64,000 bases of DNA from Symsagittifera roscoffensis. Its lineage: Eukaryota; Xenacoelomorpha; Acoela; Convolutidae. Position numbers and translations under genes: made by a program. Every line of letters begins with the position of its first letter. The first letter of the stretch is position 1. The stretch spans positions 52,134,233 through 52,198,232 of the forward strand of contig NC_087067.1 in the NCBI RefSeq assembly GCF_963678635.1, in the 5' to 3' direction. Under the pieces are notes generated by a model. That model did no database searches, was not told where the DNA came from, and worked only from the letters and a program-made list of their open reading frames with translations. Positions 44,151 to 55,359 of the stretch are shown piece after piece.

Positions 44151-45176
44151 GAAGGCAGACAACCTAGTACACATACAGGCAAGGACAAATTTATCAACTT
44201 AATCTTTGTAAACAGTTTATGCTTCGAAAACCTCACCCCTCTGCTCTCCGAACAAGTTCAATCAATATTAATTGCATACTCAATCCGCAGATTTAATCCT
44301 CATTTTTACTCGAGCGTGGCGTAATGTGCTAGCACAATGCATTTTTTGTACGACCTAAGCCGCAAATGAAAAAGCTATTTTTCGTGGTGTTTTTGAGCAG
44401 TTGGCTGCATTAGCAATATAGTGCCATGTTGCATATTTACAGAAGCGTAGCGTAGTGTGATAGTACAATGCAACTTTTTTTCCAAGGAAAGTCGCAAATA
44501 AATGCTACTTTTCGTTGATGTTTTGAAGCAGCATTCTGCATAAGCATTATGAAGCCATGTGGTTAGAGAATTTATTTTTAGTTAACACAGTTGATGCTTT
44601 TTTCACTCTTTAATTGAATCGAGAACTCTAATCGTTTCATGCTACCAAATAATAAATTTAACAATTCAATATACTTTGCGAGATTTTTGAAATGCAGAAT
44701 TTATTCGCAATTTGGTTTAAAATGGTTTCTTATGTATTTACACTTGAGAAGCAAAGTGTTATGGTACGATATAGTACGATTTTTTTCCAACCTAAGTCGC
44801 AAATAGTGATGCGACTAAGTTGCAAATATCGTTTCGACTTATAGCAGCAATATTTTCTGCATCGAAGTGGCATGATAGTTTATTTGTTGCACCTTTACAG
44901 CTTATTGATATCATGTGCTTTGACATTCGAATAGTTATAAGTTTACACAGTTGATGCATCTTTAATTCATCAAGTGAATTTCGGTTTCAGAAGTTTTCTA
45001 ACTCAATTATCTTGCAATTATTTGAAAAGGATAATTTGGACATAATGTGGTTTTATAATTTGCAATTTATTACATGCAATATTGTATGTTTGTATTTGGT
45101 GCTACTTTTGCTGCATCGATTGGCAATTTATTAGCATATGTTGCTGCGTTATTGGTGGCTAGTTTTTGGGGATTTT

Positions 45177-45350
45177 AAGCATCCGTGGCTGAATGGTTGG
45201 TGCGTGAAACTCACTTGCTAGGTAGCAGATTTTTGTTAATTCGAGTTTTTGCAAATTCGAGGCTTATTTCTAGTTTTTCTTTAATTGATAGAGCTGCTTT
45301 GCGATAGGTCGTGTTCTCGCTAGTATTTGCGAAGCGCAGCTATGCTTCTA
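45177..45350 (+). repeat. tRNA-derived SINE, family B, copy 2
   Basis: Same head and body as at 42168, duplicated with the 3-kb unit, with minor changes. Confidence 0.65.
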
Positions 45351-46479
45351 TAAATATAAGGGTGCTTACCTCTATTTAACTGCATTCCAAATTATTACTT
45401 GCAAAATTGGAGTTTTGGTGCTGTTTAAAGCTCTCGAATCTTTTTCGCTTTCTCGCTCATGTTTACAAAGTTGAATTTTCACCTCTCTGTTAATTATTTT
45501 AAATTATCATTAGTTTTGTTTGATCTACTAAACAATCCCTCCCTTTTGGACGTACTTAAATTTTTTCTTTGCGTGAATTTTCCTCTCGTTTTACATTTTT
45601 TCAGTTTTTTTGCCTATAAAAACTTTATTAATTTTTTTTTCATTGCAATGGTCTTGGAATTACAGTTATTTACCAACATTTAGGATCTCAATTTACTTAC
45701 CTTAGAATTGTATTTCAAATTTATATCAAGGTTAGTCAAAGTTAATTTCATTAAAAAATCAAAAATGGGACATTGTAGAAGTTTTTTCCGCAGTCTGATG
45801 TTTGATTTGTTTTAATTTTCAGTTCAGTTCATTTTTTGAAAGAAATGCTAACAGGACTATCGACAAAAAATAAAAAGTTCACCGAAAACAGGTTCGATTT
45901 CAAGTTTCGGCAGTCGAATTTAACCTAAATAATTTAACCTAAGATTAAGCAAAACAAAAAATTAATGTTGATCCAGTTTACTCAAATTGAGTTACTTTTT
46001 GCGAAAAATTGTCCATCACAAATTGTCCTAGAAATTCAATGAGCTTTAAAGAGGCCATCATTTTTTTCTTTGAATTTCGAAAGCTGAGATTGTTTCAAAT
46101 CGGTTAAAGTCAAGTCAAATTTCTTGTGAATTGCAAAAAACGGGAATTTACTCTCCAATAAAGAAATTGAAGTGATGCAAAAAAACGTGGTTGTTTTTTA
46201 ATTCAAAAGTAGATTTTATTTCGTAATCTGCTAGAGAAATGAAGAAAATATCCAGTTTTTTTGGTTTGGGTTTTTCTGAATATTCCAAAACAATGATCCG
46301 TGATCCTTTTTAATCAATCAAGATTATGTTCTATTTTTTTTCTCACTGGCGCGTGTGAAATCAAATCGGCTTGCTGGCCTCAAGTTATTTGCTGAAATTC
46401 CCACTAATTTGTCTTTAGTTTTGGCGATTTTATAGCATGTTCTCTGCTTTATTTGTGGCTAGTGTTTGTGATGTTTTAA

Positions 46480-46665
46480 GCGTCCGTGGCCGAGAGGAAG
46501 GGGCGTGGGACGTCAAATCTCGAAGTCGCGGGTTCCAATCTGACACTGCAAAAATTTTACCTATTCGAGGCTTATTCCTAATTCTCGTACTTCACTTTGT
46601 AGAGCTGCTTTTTTGTCGTTAACTCGCTAGTATTTGTGAAGCAAATCTTTGCCTCTGTGCCCAAA
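46480..46665 (+). repeat. tRNA-derived SINE, family B, best-preserved head
   Basis: GTCCGTGGCCGAGAGGAAGG is a good A-box region, and GTCGCGGGTTCCAATCTGA a good B box. The body has TTCGAGGCTTATTCCTAATT, GTAGAGCTGCTTTTTTGTCG and GTGAAGCAAATCTTTGCCTC. It lies just outside the 3-kb duplication. Confidence 0.7.
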
Positions 46666-47779
46666 TTATTACGATGAAAAATCAGTGTGGCTGCTTTTGC
46701 TTATTACATCCCAATTGTTGTTTCAGTGTCAAACTGCGCAATTAGGGACAAATTTGTGCTTTTGTGCATTTTAAAGCTCCTTTTTTGTCGCTTTCTCGCT
46801 TGTCTGAGCGAATTTGCAGCTCCGACTTTGTGTCGAAAAGCAGAGTGAATTAGTACATGTTAGAGCAGGAAGTACCTGTGAGCAAGGATGTTACCCTCAA
46901 TTAATTGAAACGCAATGAAGTGCATTTAATTAACGGCAATTATTGAGGGTAAGATGAATTACATATCACTGAGAGAGGGAAGGGATCAATTAATTGCGAG
47001 TTGAAAATTAAATAGCCAGTTTTTTTCGCAAACTTATCTTGCCTTTTTGCCACTGAACCTCGAGAAACGATTTTTTTTGCAGTAACTCGGACATCTGGCA
47101 TGAGAGATTACTGGCTGCGACAGGTTCTAGAAATTTAGAAACTTGACTAAATTTTTTCTATCATAACTTTACTTGCACTGTACAACTTAATTTCTCAGCC
47201 TAACTTCCGTTTTTCACAGAAAAAGGTTTTCAGGTAAATGCAATGATGGAGAGTTCAGAAATTACCCTACCCAACAATGCAGGGAAAGCTAAAAAGGGTA
47301 GGGCACTTATTACGGGTGCAGCCCTGCCTCAGGGCATGAAGTACCTCTGAGATATTTAGTGCCTGTGAGTTAATGAGCGTGTAAAAAATAGCGGCGAGCA
47401 TGAAGGGTGGGAAATAGGGGTGAAATGGGTGAAGGGAATGGGAGAAAATGATTAAAAATTTTCAAGAATGTAATGTTTTATGGGGCTAGACGTATATAGA
47501 GTAATTAATCTCGCTATAAGTCGTGCTCATGTCGTATTGGTTACCTTCAAAATTTCAGTTACGCTTCAACAAAAAGTTTGCTGTCGTTGAATGCATATAT
47601 GCAGGCTTGAATTTTTTTCTTCATCTACTCTCTTCGGAAAACAAATACTTAAAATAGCAAAATGAGAAAATTCATCGATTTAGTTTCAAATCTGAGCCAA
47701 AATATCATCGAATGGTTTCAAATTTGAAACAGCTCCAACAGTTAAGCATTTCCTAACAGAGCATGAGTTTACGAGAAAA
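46666..47779. other. Intergenic, no gene seen
   Basis: No coding segment could be supported. It contains a hairpin at 46891-46952 and a GGG/CCC-rich patch near 47280-47450 with no recognised function. Confidence 0.3.
46891..46952. repeat. Inverted repeat (hairpin)
   Basis: TTACCCTCAATTAATTG and, 29 bases on, CAATTATTGAGGGTAA pair with one small bulge. Function unknown; it could be the core of a small transposon. Confidence 0.6.
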
Positions 47780-48336
47780 AAAATGTTCTGGTTTGTAGCG
47801 GTACTGCAACAAAACCGTAAGTAAACCAAAAAAGTCCTAGCCAAGTGTTAGAATATACGAGCAGTGTTTCAGCACGATTTCTGAAAGGGAACCCGATTTA
47901 TGATTAAAATTAGGTTGACCTCTCATTTGAAGGAACAGCTGCTATATTATACAATTTTTGAGAATTTGTTTGAGCGTGGATCCATTCAAGCCGTAGAAAT
48001 ATAGTCAAGTAAGGCGAAATCTTTCAATTGTATTTAGTCTTGATTAACTTTCATTAAAAATTGTACTAAGTTTCAGTTTGGAGAAAAAATCACTGGAAGC
48101 TGCTTGTCACCCAGATTTCATCGATAACTTGCTCTCATCTCTGCATATTCGCTAAGATCACAAAGTGAACTTGAATTTGCATCTTTAAACTGTTGAGATT
48201 TTTTCATTACATATCCATTATTTTTTTTTTATAAAACAACCATTCAACATTATATTGATGTAGTTATTTATACAACATTGCATACAAGCTATTTTTAATT
48301 GTAGATTTAAAAAGTTGTCACATGTTTTGGCTTTTT

Positions 48337-51300
48337 CTAAGCGACCGGGCAGTAGTAGTCACTCTGCACGGTGGCATGCATATTGTCCACTTCTACCCCT
48401 AGAGAGGCCAGCAGTCCCTTCAGATCAGCGATGACGTCATCAGGGAGGGAGCTGGTCCTGGATAGTATCCATGCATTCACTGAGCCTAGACCGCCCTCAC
48501 TGTCACAGGAGTAGATCACTGCATAGGAGGAGAGGTCCAGACTGAAATGAGTCCTAGCAACTGATTGATTAGTAAGAAACTTTTTCGCCTTCAAATTGGC
48601 TTTTAAATTAAACAAGACTGCTCGTATCAGGGCGAAGCCCTGAATGTTCCGACTGCCTTTTAAGGTTTATGGAGCAGTAATAACTTTAAAAAATTAAATG
48701 AAATAAAATAAAATGAATTTTTTTCTTCTAAAATTTGAATTTTTTTAAATGAAAATCATCGCCCCACACGCCATATAAAATACAAAAGGATAGATTTCGT
48801 TCCTCGTAGCAAATGAATTATGGCAAATAAGCTTCGTTCAACCAATTTGGAACGATTTCTAAGACGGATTAAATCTCCGCTTACGCGTTAATAGCTCGAA
48901 TTATATCGCGCGTTTTAATTGTCCTAAATTAGTCAAAATGGCCAAAATGGCAACTTTTAAACCCTCATAAATTTACGAAAAATGATGACAGGTAAAATAT
49001 CGTTTCAAATTTAAGCTCAGGACAACAATACCTTTTGAATGATATAAAAAAAATCCGTGAAAAATGGCTAGTTAAAAAGTCGAAATTTGTCTGAAGAAAA
49101 AAAACCCACCCCGAGCACAAATATTCCGTTACTTTCGTATCGAAGGTCGGAACAATAACACATCATGTATACTTTTTTCTTAAATATTCGAAGTCGGAGT
49201 TTTTGTGCTACTTGCGTACTGTTTTTAATTAAAGGAATTTCGACATGTTTTGTAAAAGAAATTTTTATAGGAATTTGTTTGATAAAACAGAAGGTCACAA
49301 ATTTTTTAAACATTTTCTAGAAGTTCAATCGTTATGGTTCTCAACTAATCTTCTTTTGCAATTGTCAGTACATTGAACAGCAAAAATTGGAAATGTTTGA
49401 ATACAATGTTTATAAAAATATCTTTAGTCTAATTTGATCAAAATTCTAACTCTCTCATTCAGATCATGCCCGCATCCAAGTCTAGGCGTAAGCAATCGAT
49501 TATTACGGATATTAAGTTAATTATTTGACAATTGTAATTGATTGAAATGACAAAAATTTTGCGTTTAAAGGATTTATGATCAATTATAATCGTGATATTG
49601 TCCAATATCATGGATTGTTATCATCGATTAATTTTGATTATAATTCAAACAAAAAATACTTCAAATCAATTATGACTAATTATAACAATTTACAATCTCT
49701 TAGTTTGCCAATATTTGATCACACCAGTAGTATATTTTAATTATATCCCATGGTTTATTATTTAACTGTAAATAACAAATCCCTATGAACGATATGTCTT
49801 TTTTGATATGTCACATTTTGATTCATCTGAAAATAAAAATTCACCACGAAACAAAAGTTTCACAGAGATCCTTTCATTTTAGCTGAAAATTTCCCGCAGT
49901 AGGTGAAAAATAGATCTTCCGTTTACATAATGAAACTAAAGCAATGTGCTGACTTTTTGGTAGTCAAAAAAACTAAAAATGTGCATCATTAAGCAACCTC
50001 AATGGAAAAATGGAATAACAAAAAAGTATTAATTTGGTATGATTTGAAAATTTTTGGAACAAATTTTCGGATTTTTCTTTTTAGCCAATGTCTACAAAAA
50101 GTATAAAGTATAGACATTTTAGATACAAGCTCAAAGACAAAATGGGCACACAAAAAGCATTATAATCGATTATAATTGATTATGAGTAAATTTTTGTGCA
50201 CAAAGTATGAATTAGAAATTGGGAGAAAGAATAACCGATCATAATCAATTTTAATCGATTATAATTGAATCGAAAAATTTATGGATTAATAATTGTTTAT
50301 ACTCGACTAAAATGTAATATAGTTGATCATAATTTGATTTCAAAAATAGAGATTTAAATCGGTTTTTATATAATTAAAAACAATTTTTACTCAGTTTTAG
50401 TGAAGCTATTACTGAAATCATAAAATAATTGATGAGTAATGCTGAAAACTGGAAGCGAGTGAAAATTCTTTGGAAAAAACTTTGACCTCTTATTACACTT
50501 GCAGAACCAACTGCCTTTTAGTGTGAGGTAATATTGTGTAACCTTGACTTTTCAGCAGCTAATTCTCGTTCTAAATGCAATGCTCAATTCCGCTAATTGC
50601 TTTTGTTTTTTAATTGTTCACATTCAATGTAGCCCTATTATATTTTACTAGCTCTCACTATAAAATGAGCAACGCAAGTTTCAAAAAGTTTTTCGTGTCC
50701 TGTTTTTATTTATTTCCGTCTCACCTTTGTAGAACTTTTGTTAAACAATCAATAGGATAGAGAACAAGACTGCTCGTATCAGGGCGAAGCCCTGAATGTT
50801 CCGACTGCCTTTTAAGGTTTATGGAGCAGTAATAACATTAAAAAATTCAATGAAATAAAACAAAATGAACATTTTTTTAATGAAAATCATCCCCCCACAC
50901 GCCATATAAAGTACAAAAGGATAGGTTTCGCTCCTTGCAACAATTCAATTATGGCACATAAGCTTCTTCTGACCAATTTGGAACAATTTCTAATACGAAT
51001 TAAGTCTCCGCTTACGCGTTAATAGCGCGAAATATATCGCGCGTTATTTGTCCCAAATTGGCCAAAATGGCAATCTTTAAACCCCCGTAACTTTACGAAA
51101 AATGATCACAGGTAAAATATCGTTTCAAATTTAAGCTCAGGACAACAAAACCTTTTGAATGATATTAAAAAATTCCGTCAAAAATGGCTAGTTAAAAAGT
51201 CGAAATTTGTCTGAAGAAAAAAAAACCCACCCCGAGCACAAATATTCCGTTACTTTCGTATCGAAAGTCGGAACAATAATGATTTAATTTCTTCTCTGCA

Positions 51301-52437
51301 AAATGCTAAAATTGAATTGAAGATGATATATTTGTGTCTATAATTATCATAGAATATCTCTTATTCAACGAAGAGCGTATTTAACCGATCTTTTCTGTCA
51401 CCCAATAAATTTTTTTCAATTTTTTTTGAGCAAATCGAGTAAAATTAGGAATTTCTTTTAGAATTCTGATTGAGTAAATATACGTTCCAATAGTTAACTA
51501 GCCTGATGATGTTGTAGTTGGGAGCTGTGGCGCTCTGGGATGGGTATCCGAAGAAAGAGACGATCAAGGCAGCCAGAGGGGGGTTGGGCTGGATGGCCAT
51601 GCCCACTATGCCAGAGTAGCCATCTACCCACCCGTAGCCAGTGTTGTTCACTTGCACATAGGTGCCTTAACAAGTAACAAAATGAAGTTGACTTAAATAT
51701 ATTTGTTCCGACCACTAAAACCGTGGAGGAATCTTGCCTTCGGGTGTGGTTTAATTTTTAAATATTTTTTTCCACGCAAAATCAGGTGCCACAAATGATC
51801 ATTTATCCAATTACGCTTCTTTTTATTAGAAAGGAGAAAACTCTTCGAATATCCCTTATTTACTAAAACTATCGAATATGCCTAATCTAGTTTTTTTGAT
51901 TCCGTGGCCGCAACTTTCTTTCCCACATGCAAAGCAAACCGGCCAACCTTTTTCACTTTTGCTCGGTTTTTTTAGCCATTTTCTTGAAAAACTTGACTCG
52001 GTATTGTCTGAGGTTCATTTTTTGACATTTTAAAGTACAATACTTGAACGCTATGTTGATTCCGATTATTCAAATAACAGGCAACCAGGCACAAGAACAA
52101 GCTATTCGATCTAATTTGAAAAAGAGAGATGATAACATGTAAAAATAAGCTTCCGTTATGGAAAATATTCGAACTTGTTTTGTAAAATAGGCTAACCATA
52201 TGGGCTGTTTTCCAGTGTGTAGGTTGCAAAGACACACTCCTGTCCCACTTCGAAGTTGGGCACCCTGTATATCTCGTACCATCTGCCCATGTAGTCTGCC
52301 AGATTGGGCAGGTCCACTATCAACCCACTGATGTCCGGACACTCGCCGATGAAGGGGGCAGCCAGAGTCAGAGTCAGAGTCAGAGTCAAGTTGAGACCCA
52401 AGAGGCTCACAAATAGGGATTGGACACCTGAGAACAT
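48337..52437 (-). CDS. Apolipoprotein-D-like lipocalin A, three exons
   Basis: Secreted carrier of small hydrophobic ligands. Minus-strand exons 52437-52197, 51665-51503 and 48541-48337 give 202 residues. A signal peptide (MFSGVQSLFVSLLGLNL, then four Leu-Thr pairs, then AAPFIGE) precedes CPDISG. The lipocalin GxW signature is GRWYEIYRVPNFEVGQEC; the barrel continues TYVQVNNTGYG and PPLAALIVSFFGYPSQ. YAVIYSCD and WILSRTSSLPDDVIADLKGL form the last strands and helix, ending SDYYCPVA. Cysteines near both ends suit the usual disulfides. Intron 1 is GT-AG, phase 1. Intron 2 starts AG|GCTAGT, a GC donor, phase 2; only this choice gives the Ser codon that continues the frame. Intron 2 is 2.96 kb and holds two long direct repeats and an ATTA-rich stretch. 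The paralogue at 56.6-58.1 kb has the same exon lengths apart from 6 bases in exon 1. Confidence 0.9.
48617..49160 (+). repeat. About 545-bp repeat, left copy, in lipocalin A intron
   Basis: Begins AAGACTGCTCGTATCAGGGC, with a hairpin CAGGGCGAAGCCCTG and then ATGTTCCGAC. It ends CGAGCACAAATATTCCGTTA and GGTCGGAACAATAA. The right end is partly the reverse complement of the start (GTTCCGAC). The second copy is in the same orientation 2.15 kb away. Confidence 0.8.
49480..50360. other. Cluster of ATTA/TAAT-type words
   Basis: Words such as ATTATAATCGATTATAATTG, TTGATTATGAG and GATCATAATCAATTTTAATC recur many times on both strands, giving repeated TAAT-ATTA pairs. It could be a simple low-complexity repeat or homeodomain binding sites. 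It lies between the two direct repeats. Confidence 0.4.
50765..51285 (+). repeat. About 520-bp repeat, right copy, in lipocalin A intron
   Basis: Same start, hairpin and end as the copy at 48617, with small indels (one near 50870). The pair flanks 1.6 kb of AT-rich sequence, so they may be two insertions of one short DNA transposon or the ends of one larger element. Confidence 0.8.
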
Positions 52438-52620
52438 CTTTATTGATGTTTCAATTTCAGCTGGTTGTTTTACAAATGCTGAACGATTGCTGATTGAGTG
52501 AACAATTGATGATATGATAACTTAAACACGTATGATCTTTAATTGATGTTAGCATTTCTTATGTTTGCGGAAGCTGTAATATTTCTTCTTGTTGTGTACT
52601 GTATGCCATTAATAGAGCAA

Positions 52621-53789
52621 AATTCTCAGGTGTCAATGACCTATTAGACACGGCATTTTCTTAAAGTGCGCTTTTAATATCACCAAAAAGCCATCTGTTT
52701 TCCAATTAGACCAAAAAAGCGTAAAATATTTCATTTTATTAAGAAATATAGAGATGCCTGTCTGAGACAGGAATGGAGCAGAGCGCCGAAACAGAACACC
52801 GCAACCATGCTACTCTTAAAATTGATTTAGTGCTCTCTTAACCTTCCTGTGGCGAGGTTCTTTTAGTATTGCTTAAGTATTCAACTATTTAGGTTTTATT
52901 TGCCCTGAACTCCGACTAAATGGGGACCGTAAAAACATATTTTTTCAAGGGGACATATTTTTTATAAGGGGACATATTTTTTCAATAAACCTTTTATAGT
53001 TTCTTCACGCTCATTTTTTTGTGATTTTGAGTTAACATTTATATTCAGGCGGCTTTTCAAATTTATTCGCCAAATGAAGCGCAGAGTGTGCTCTCTCACT
53101 GCAAAGCTGGAAGTGGCACTGAGCTAATAAGTTGGTTAGTTCAAAATTGGATTTTTGTAAACCATTTATTACTAAGATGTATTACTTGGTTAAATTTTCT
53201 GCGCCGGACAAATTTTATGCGCCGAATTAAAGCTTTTTCTTTATGATGACTCGGTCTGTTTTAAGTATCTGCGAAAGTTTTTTGTCTTGGCTCGTGGACT
53301 GTGTAAGTGTTTGCCTATAATGCGGCAGATAGTTGGTTCAATATGTGCTGATTCGCCTGTGTAAACCAGTTGAGTGTGCAGTTATTTTTTTTACTCTGTA
53401 CTCTATCTCAACAGCTCAATAGAGAACCTGAACTTCTCTTTAATCACATATCACTATGATGTGCTAGGACTGTCTAGAATTCAACTATGCAATGTGAAGA
53501 ATGGGCAAAAATTAGGAGCCAGTGACTTCTGCAGTTGTTTTGCAGTTCGTTTCCATGATTCCAGAATTTAGTTAAAAATTAACAATTGCTTTATTAGTTC
53601 AATTTATTATTATTACCCCATTTGAGTGCTATGATTAAACTAGCGAGCTTGCGGCGTTAGTTTATTAGTACGAACCTCCTTTTTTCTCAGCTCTCGCAAA
53701 AAAAAGTGCTTGTTAAAAGTGTTATTTATATGGTGGCACTTTTGCTATAACCACGATCTGTAGCATTGGAAATTTCATAGCATCTGTTC
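52621..53789. other. Intergenic, no gene seen
   Basis: Contains three near-copies of AGGGGACATATTTTTT within 52920-52990. No coding segment could be supported. Confidence 0.3.
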
Positions 53790-53965
53790 TTTGCTTTATT
53801 TTTGGTTAGTGCTTGAGGCTCATAATCTCTAGGTTGCAGATTGAATCCGAGAGGTAGTCGGAATTTTACTAATTCGAGGCTTATTTCTACTTTTTTTTGC
53901 ATTTTATAGAGCTGCTTTTTAGTGGCCTGGCTAGTGCTTGCGAAACGCAGCTTTGCATCTGTTTT
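53790..53965 (+). repeat. tRNA-derived SINE, family B, copy 4
   Basis: TAATTCGAGGCTTATTTCTA, TTTATAGAGCTGCTTTTTAG and TTGCGAAACGCAGCTTTGCA match family B. The head is decayed. Tail-only scraps of the family also appear near 54910-54955 and 59600-59650. Confidence 0.65.
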
Positions 53966-54009
53966 TAAGTACTAAAGAATAAGCAATTCATCGTTTATTT
54001 AACAGATGC

Positions 54010-54285
54010 TTCTGTCACGGGTCGAGTTGCTCGACTTATCTTTCGACTTTAAAAATCGAGAAAATGCAGATTTTCGACTGAAATTCCGTGGTCGAGAACC
54101 AATTTTAGGTCCAGCATCGAATCGAAACCTACCCGACTTCTGTCGAATGAGTCGCAACATAGGTCGAGTAACATAGTTCGAAACATAATTTATTTTGGTC
54201 GAGAAACTCAAAACATGGGTCGAGCACAGTCGAAAAATGGGTCGAGCGCAGTCGAAAAATGGGCCGAGCAAAAACCGGATTTTTT
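54010..54285. repeat. TCGA-dense stretch
   Basis: About sixteen TCGA tetramers in 270 bases, many as GGTCGAG or GTCGAAA. At the right end GGGTCGAGCGCAGTCGAAAA is repeated in tandem about three times with drift. No gene. Confidence 0.7.
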
Positions 54286-55359
54286 TAAAAAAAATTAATT
54301 TTATTTGAACGTTTTAGTTACTTTCAAATTGAAAACCTGCTCTGAAAAGACCCGTCAGAAAGCTGAAATCAGCAGCAATCAATTGAGATTTGGTTACCGC
54401 AAATTAAAAAGTTTCAGAGGCAACCCTTAAGTTTATCGAGATCCGATGGTTCCTGCGAGAAAAACTAAATTTTACAACTGAAATAACTACTATGTGTTCA
54501 AAATGTGTTCATTTGAAAGTGTTCATTTTGATCAATAAGCAGCTAGTAAGTACAGCCAATGGTAAGGGTATTAACACAGACTATTATTTTACAAATAGCA
54601 CACTAGCGTCAAGGTATGATGGATCTAGCGTATAGTGAAGGAGACCCGCAACAAAATAAGAGAGTTCAAACCTAGGCAGGGTGGATTGATTTTAATGAAC
54701 TTCTCGTATACTAGCTAAAATGCGTCTACTCTATAAATTGAGGCATGTCAGTTAGTAAATTTCTCTTTCAAATTGGCTGGTACTGCTAATGCGCCATAAT
54801 TGGCTTGCTTAACTTAGCAATTATGTAGACTCATAATTGGCGTGTGTCATTAAGAAACTTTGTAGGCTCAAAGATTTACTAATTCAGTTTTTCCCAGTAG
54901 TGTTATCGGTCATAGTTTGCTTGTGTACGCGTAGTGCAACTTCGCCTCTGTGTAAAATATATTCTATTTACAATACTGGCGGAAAAAAACAGCTGTGCAA
55001 CAATGCCAAATTTTGTTACGAACTCAGTCTTAGCGCTTCCAGAATTTGCAAAACAAAACATTCGCTCAAGATAAATGAAAAAAAAGACAAAATTTATGCA
55101 AAATTCACAACAGAAAAAGAAACTGTGGATTAAAAAAATCTCAAAATAACGTATTTCTATTTTGGGCTCAATTGAATAATTCCAGTTTTATCCTTTTGTT
55201 TCGATTTCTCTACACCGGATAGAAAACTATTAAAATGATCAAGTAATTTCAAATTTTTTTTGTAAGTTTTAGTTATTAGTTCAAATAATTCTTCAAAAAG
55301 TTTTTGAACTATACCAACCATAAAAATTTTCTTAACATCGCACGGACTAATGAGAAAAA
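54286..55359. other. Intergenic, no gene seen
   Basis: AT-rich, with a scrap of SINE family B tail near 54910-54955. Nothing else could be supported. Confidence 0.3.

Larger units (their letters stand above)
43771..46415 (+). repeat. Direct tandem duplication, copy 2 (about 2.65 kb)
   Basis: Matches copy 1 throughout. The left edge has extra short repeats of AGGAAAGCTCTTGAAGCA (43728-43790). It lacks part of the segment near 42780-42890 of copy 1. Confidence 0.9.
47780..52620. repeat. Segmental duplication, copy A (lipocalin A and flanks)
   Basis: The 3' flank (47780-48330), the gene and the 5' flank (to about 52620) all match 55360-58215, so the whole locus was duplicated, not just the coding sequence. 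Copy A has grown through insertions in its second intron. Confidence 0.7.

Noticed and set aside
46482-46550. Possible Ser or Leu tRNA gene
   Set aside because: Good internal boxes, but the 3' half does not pair with the 5' end and it runs into the family B SINE body.
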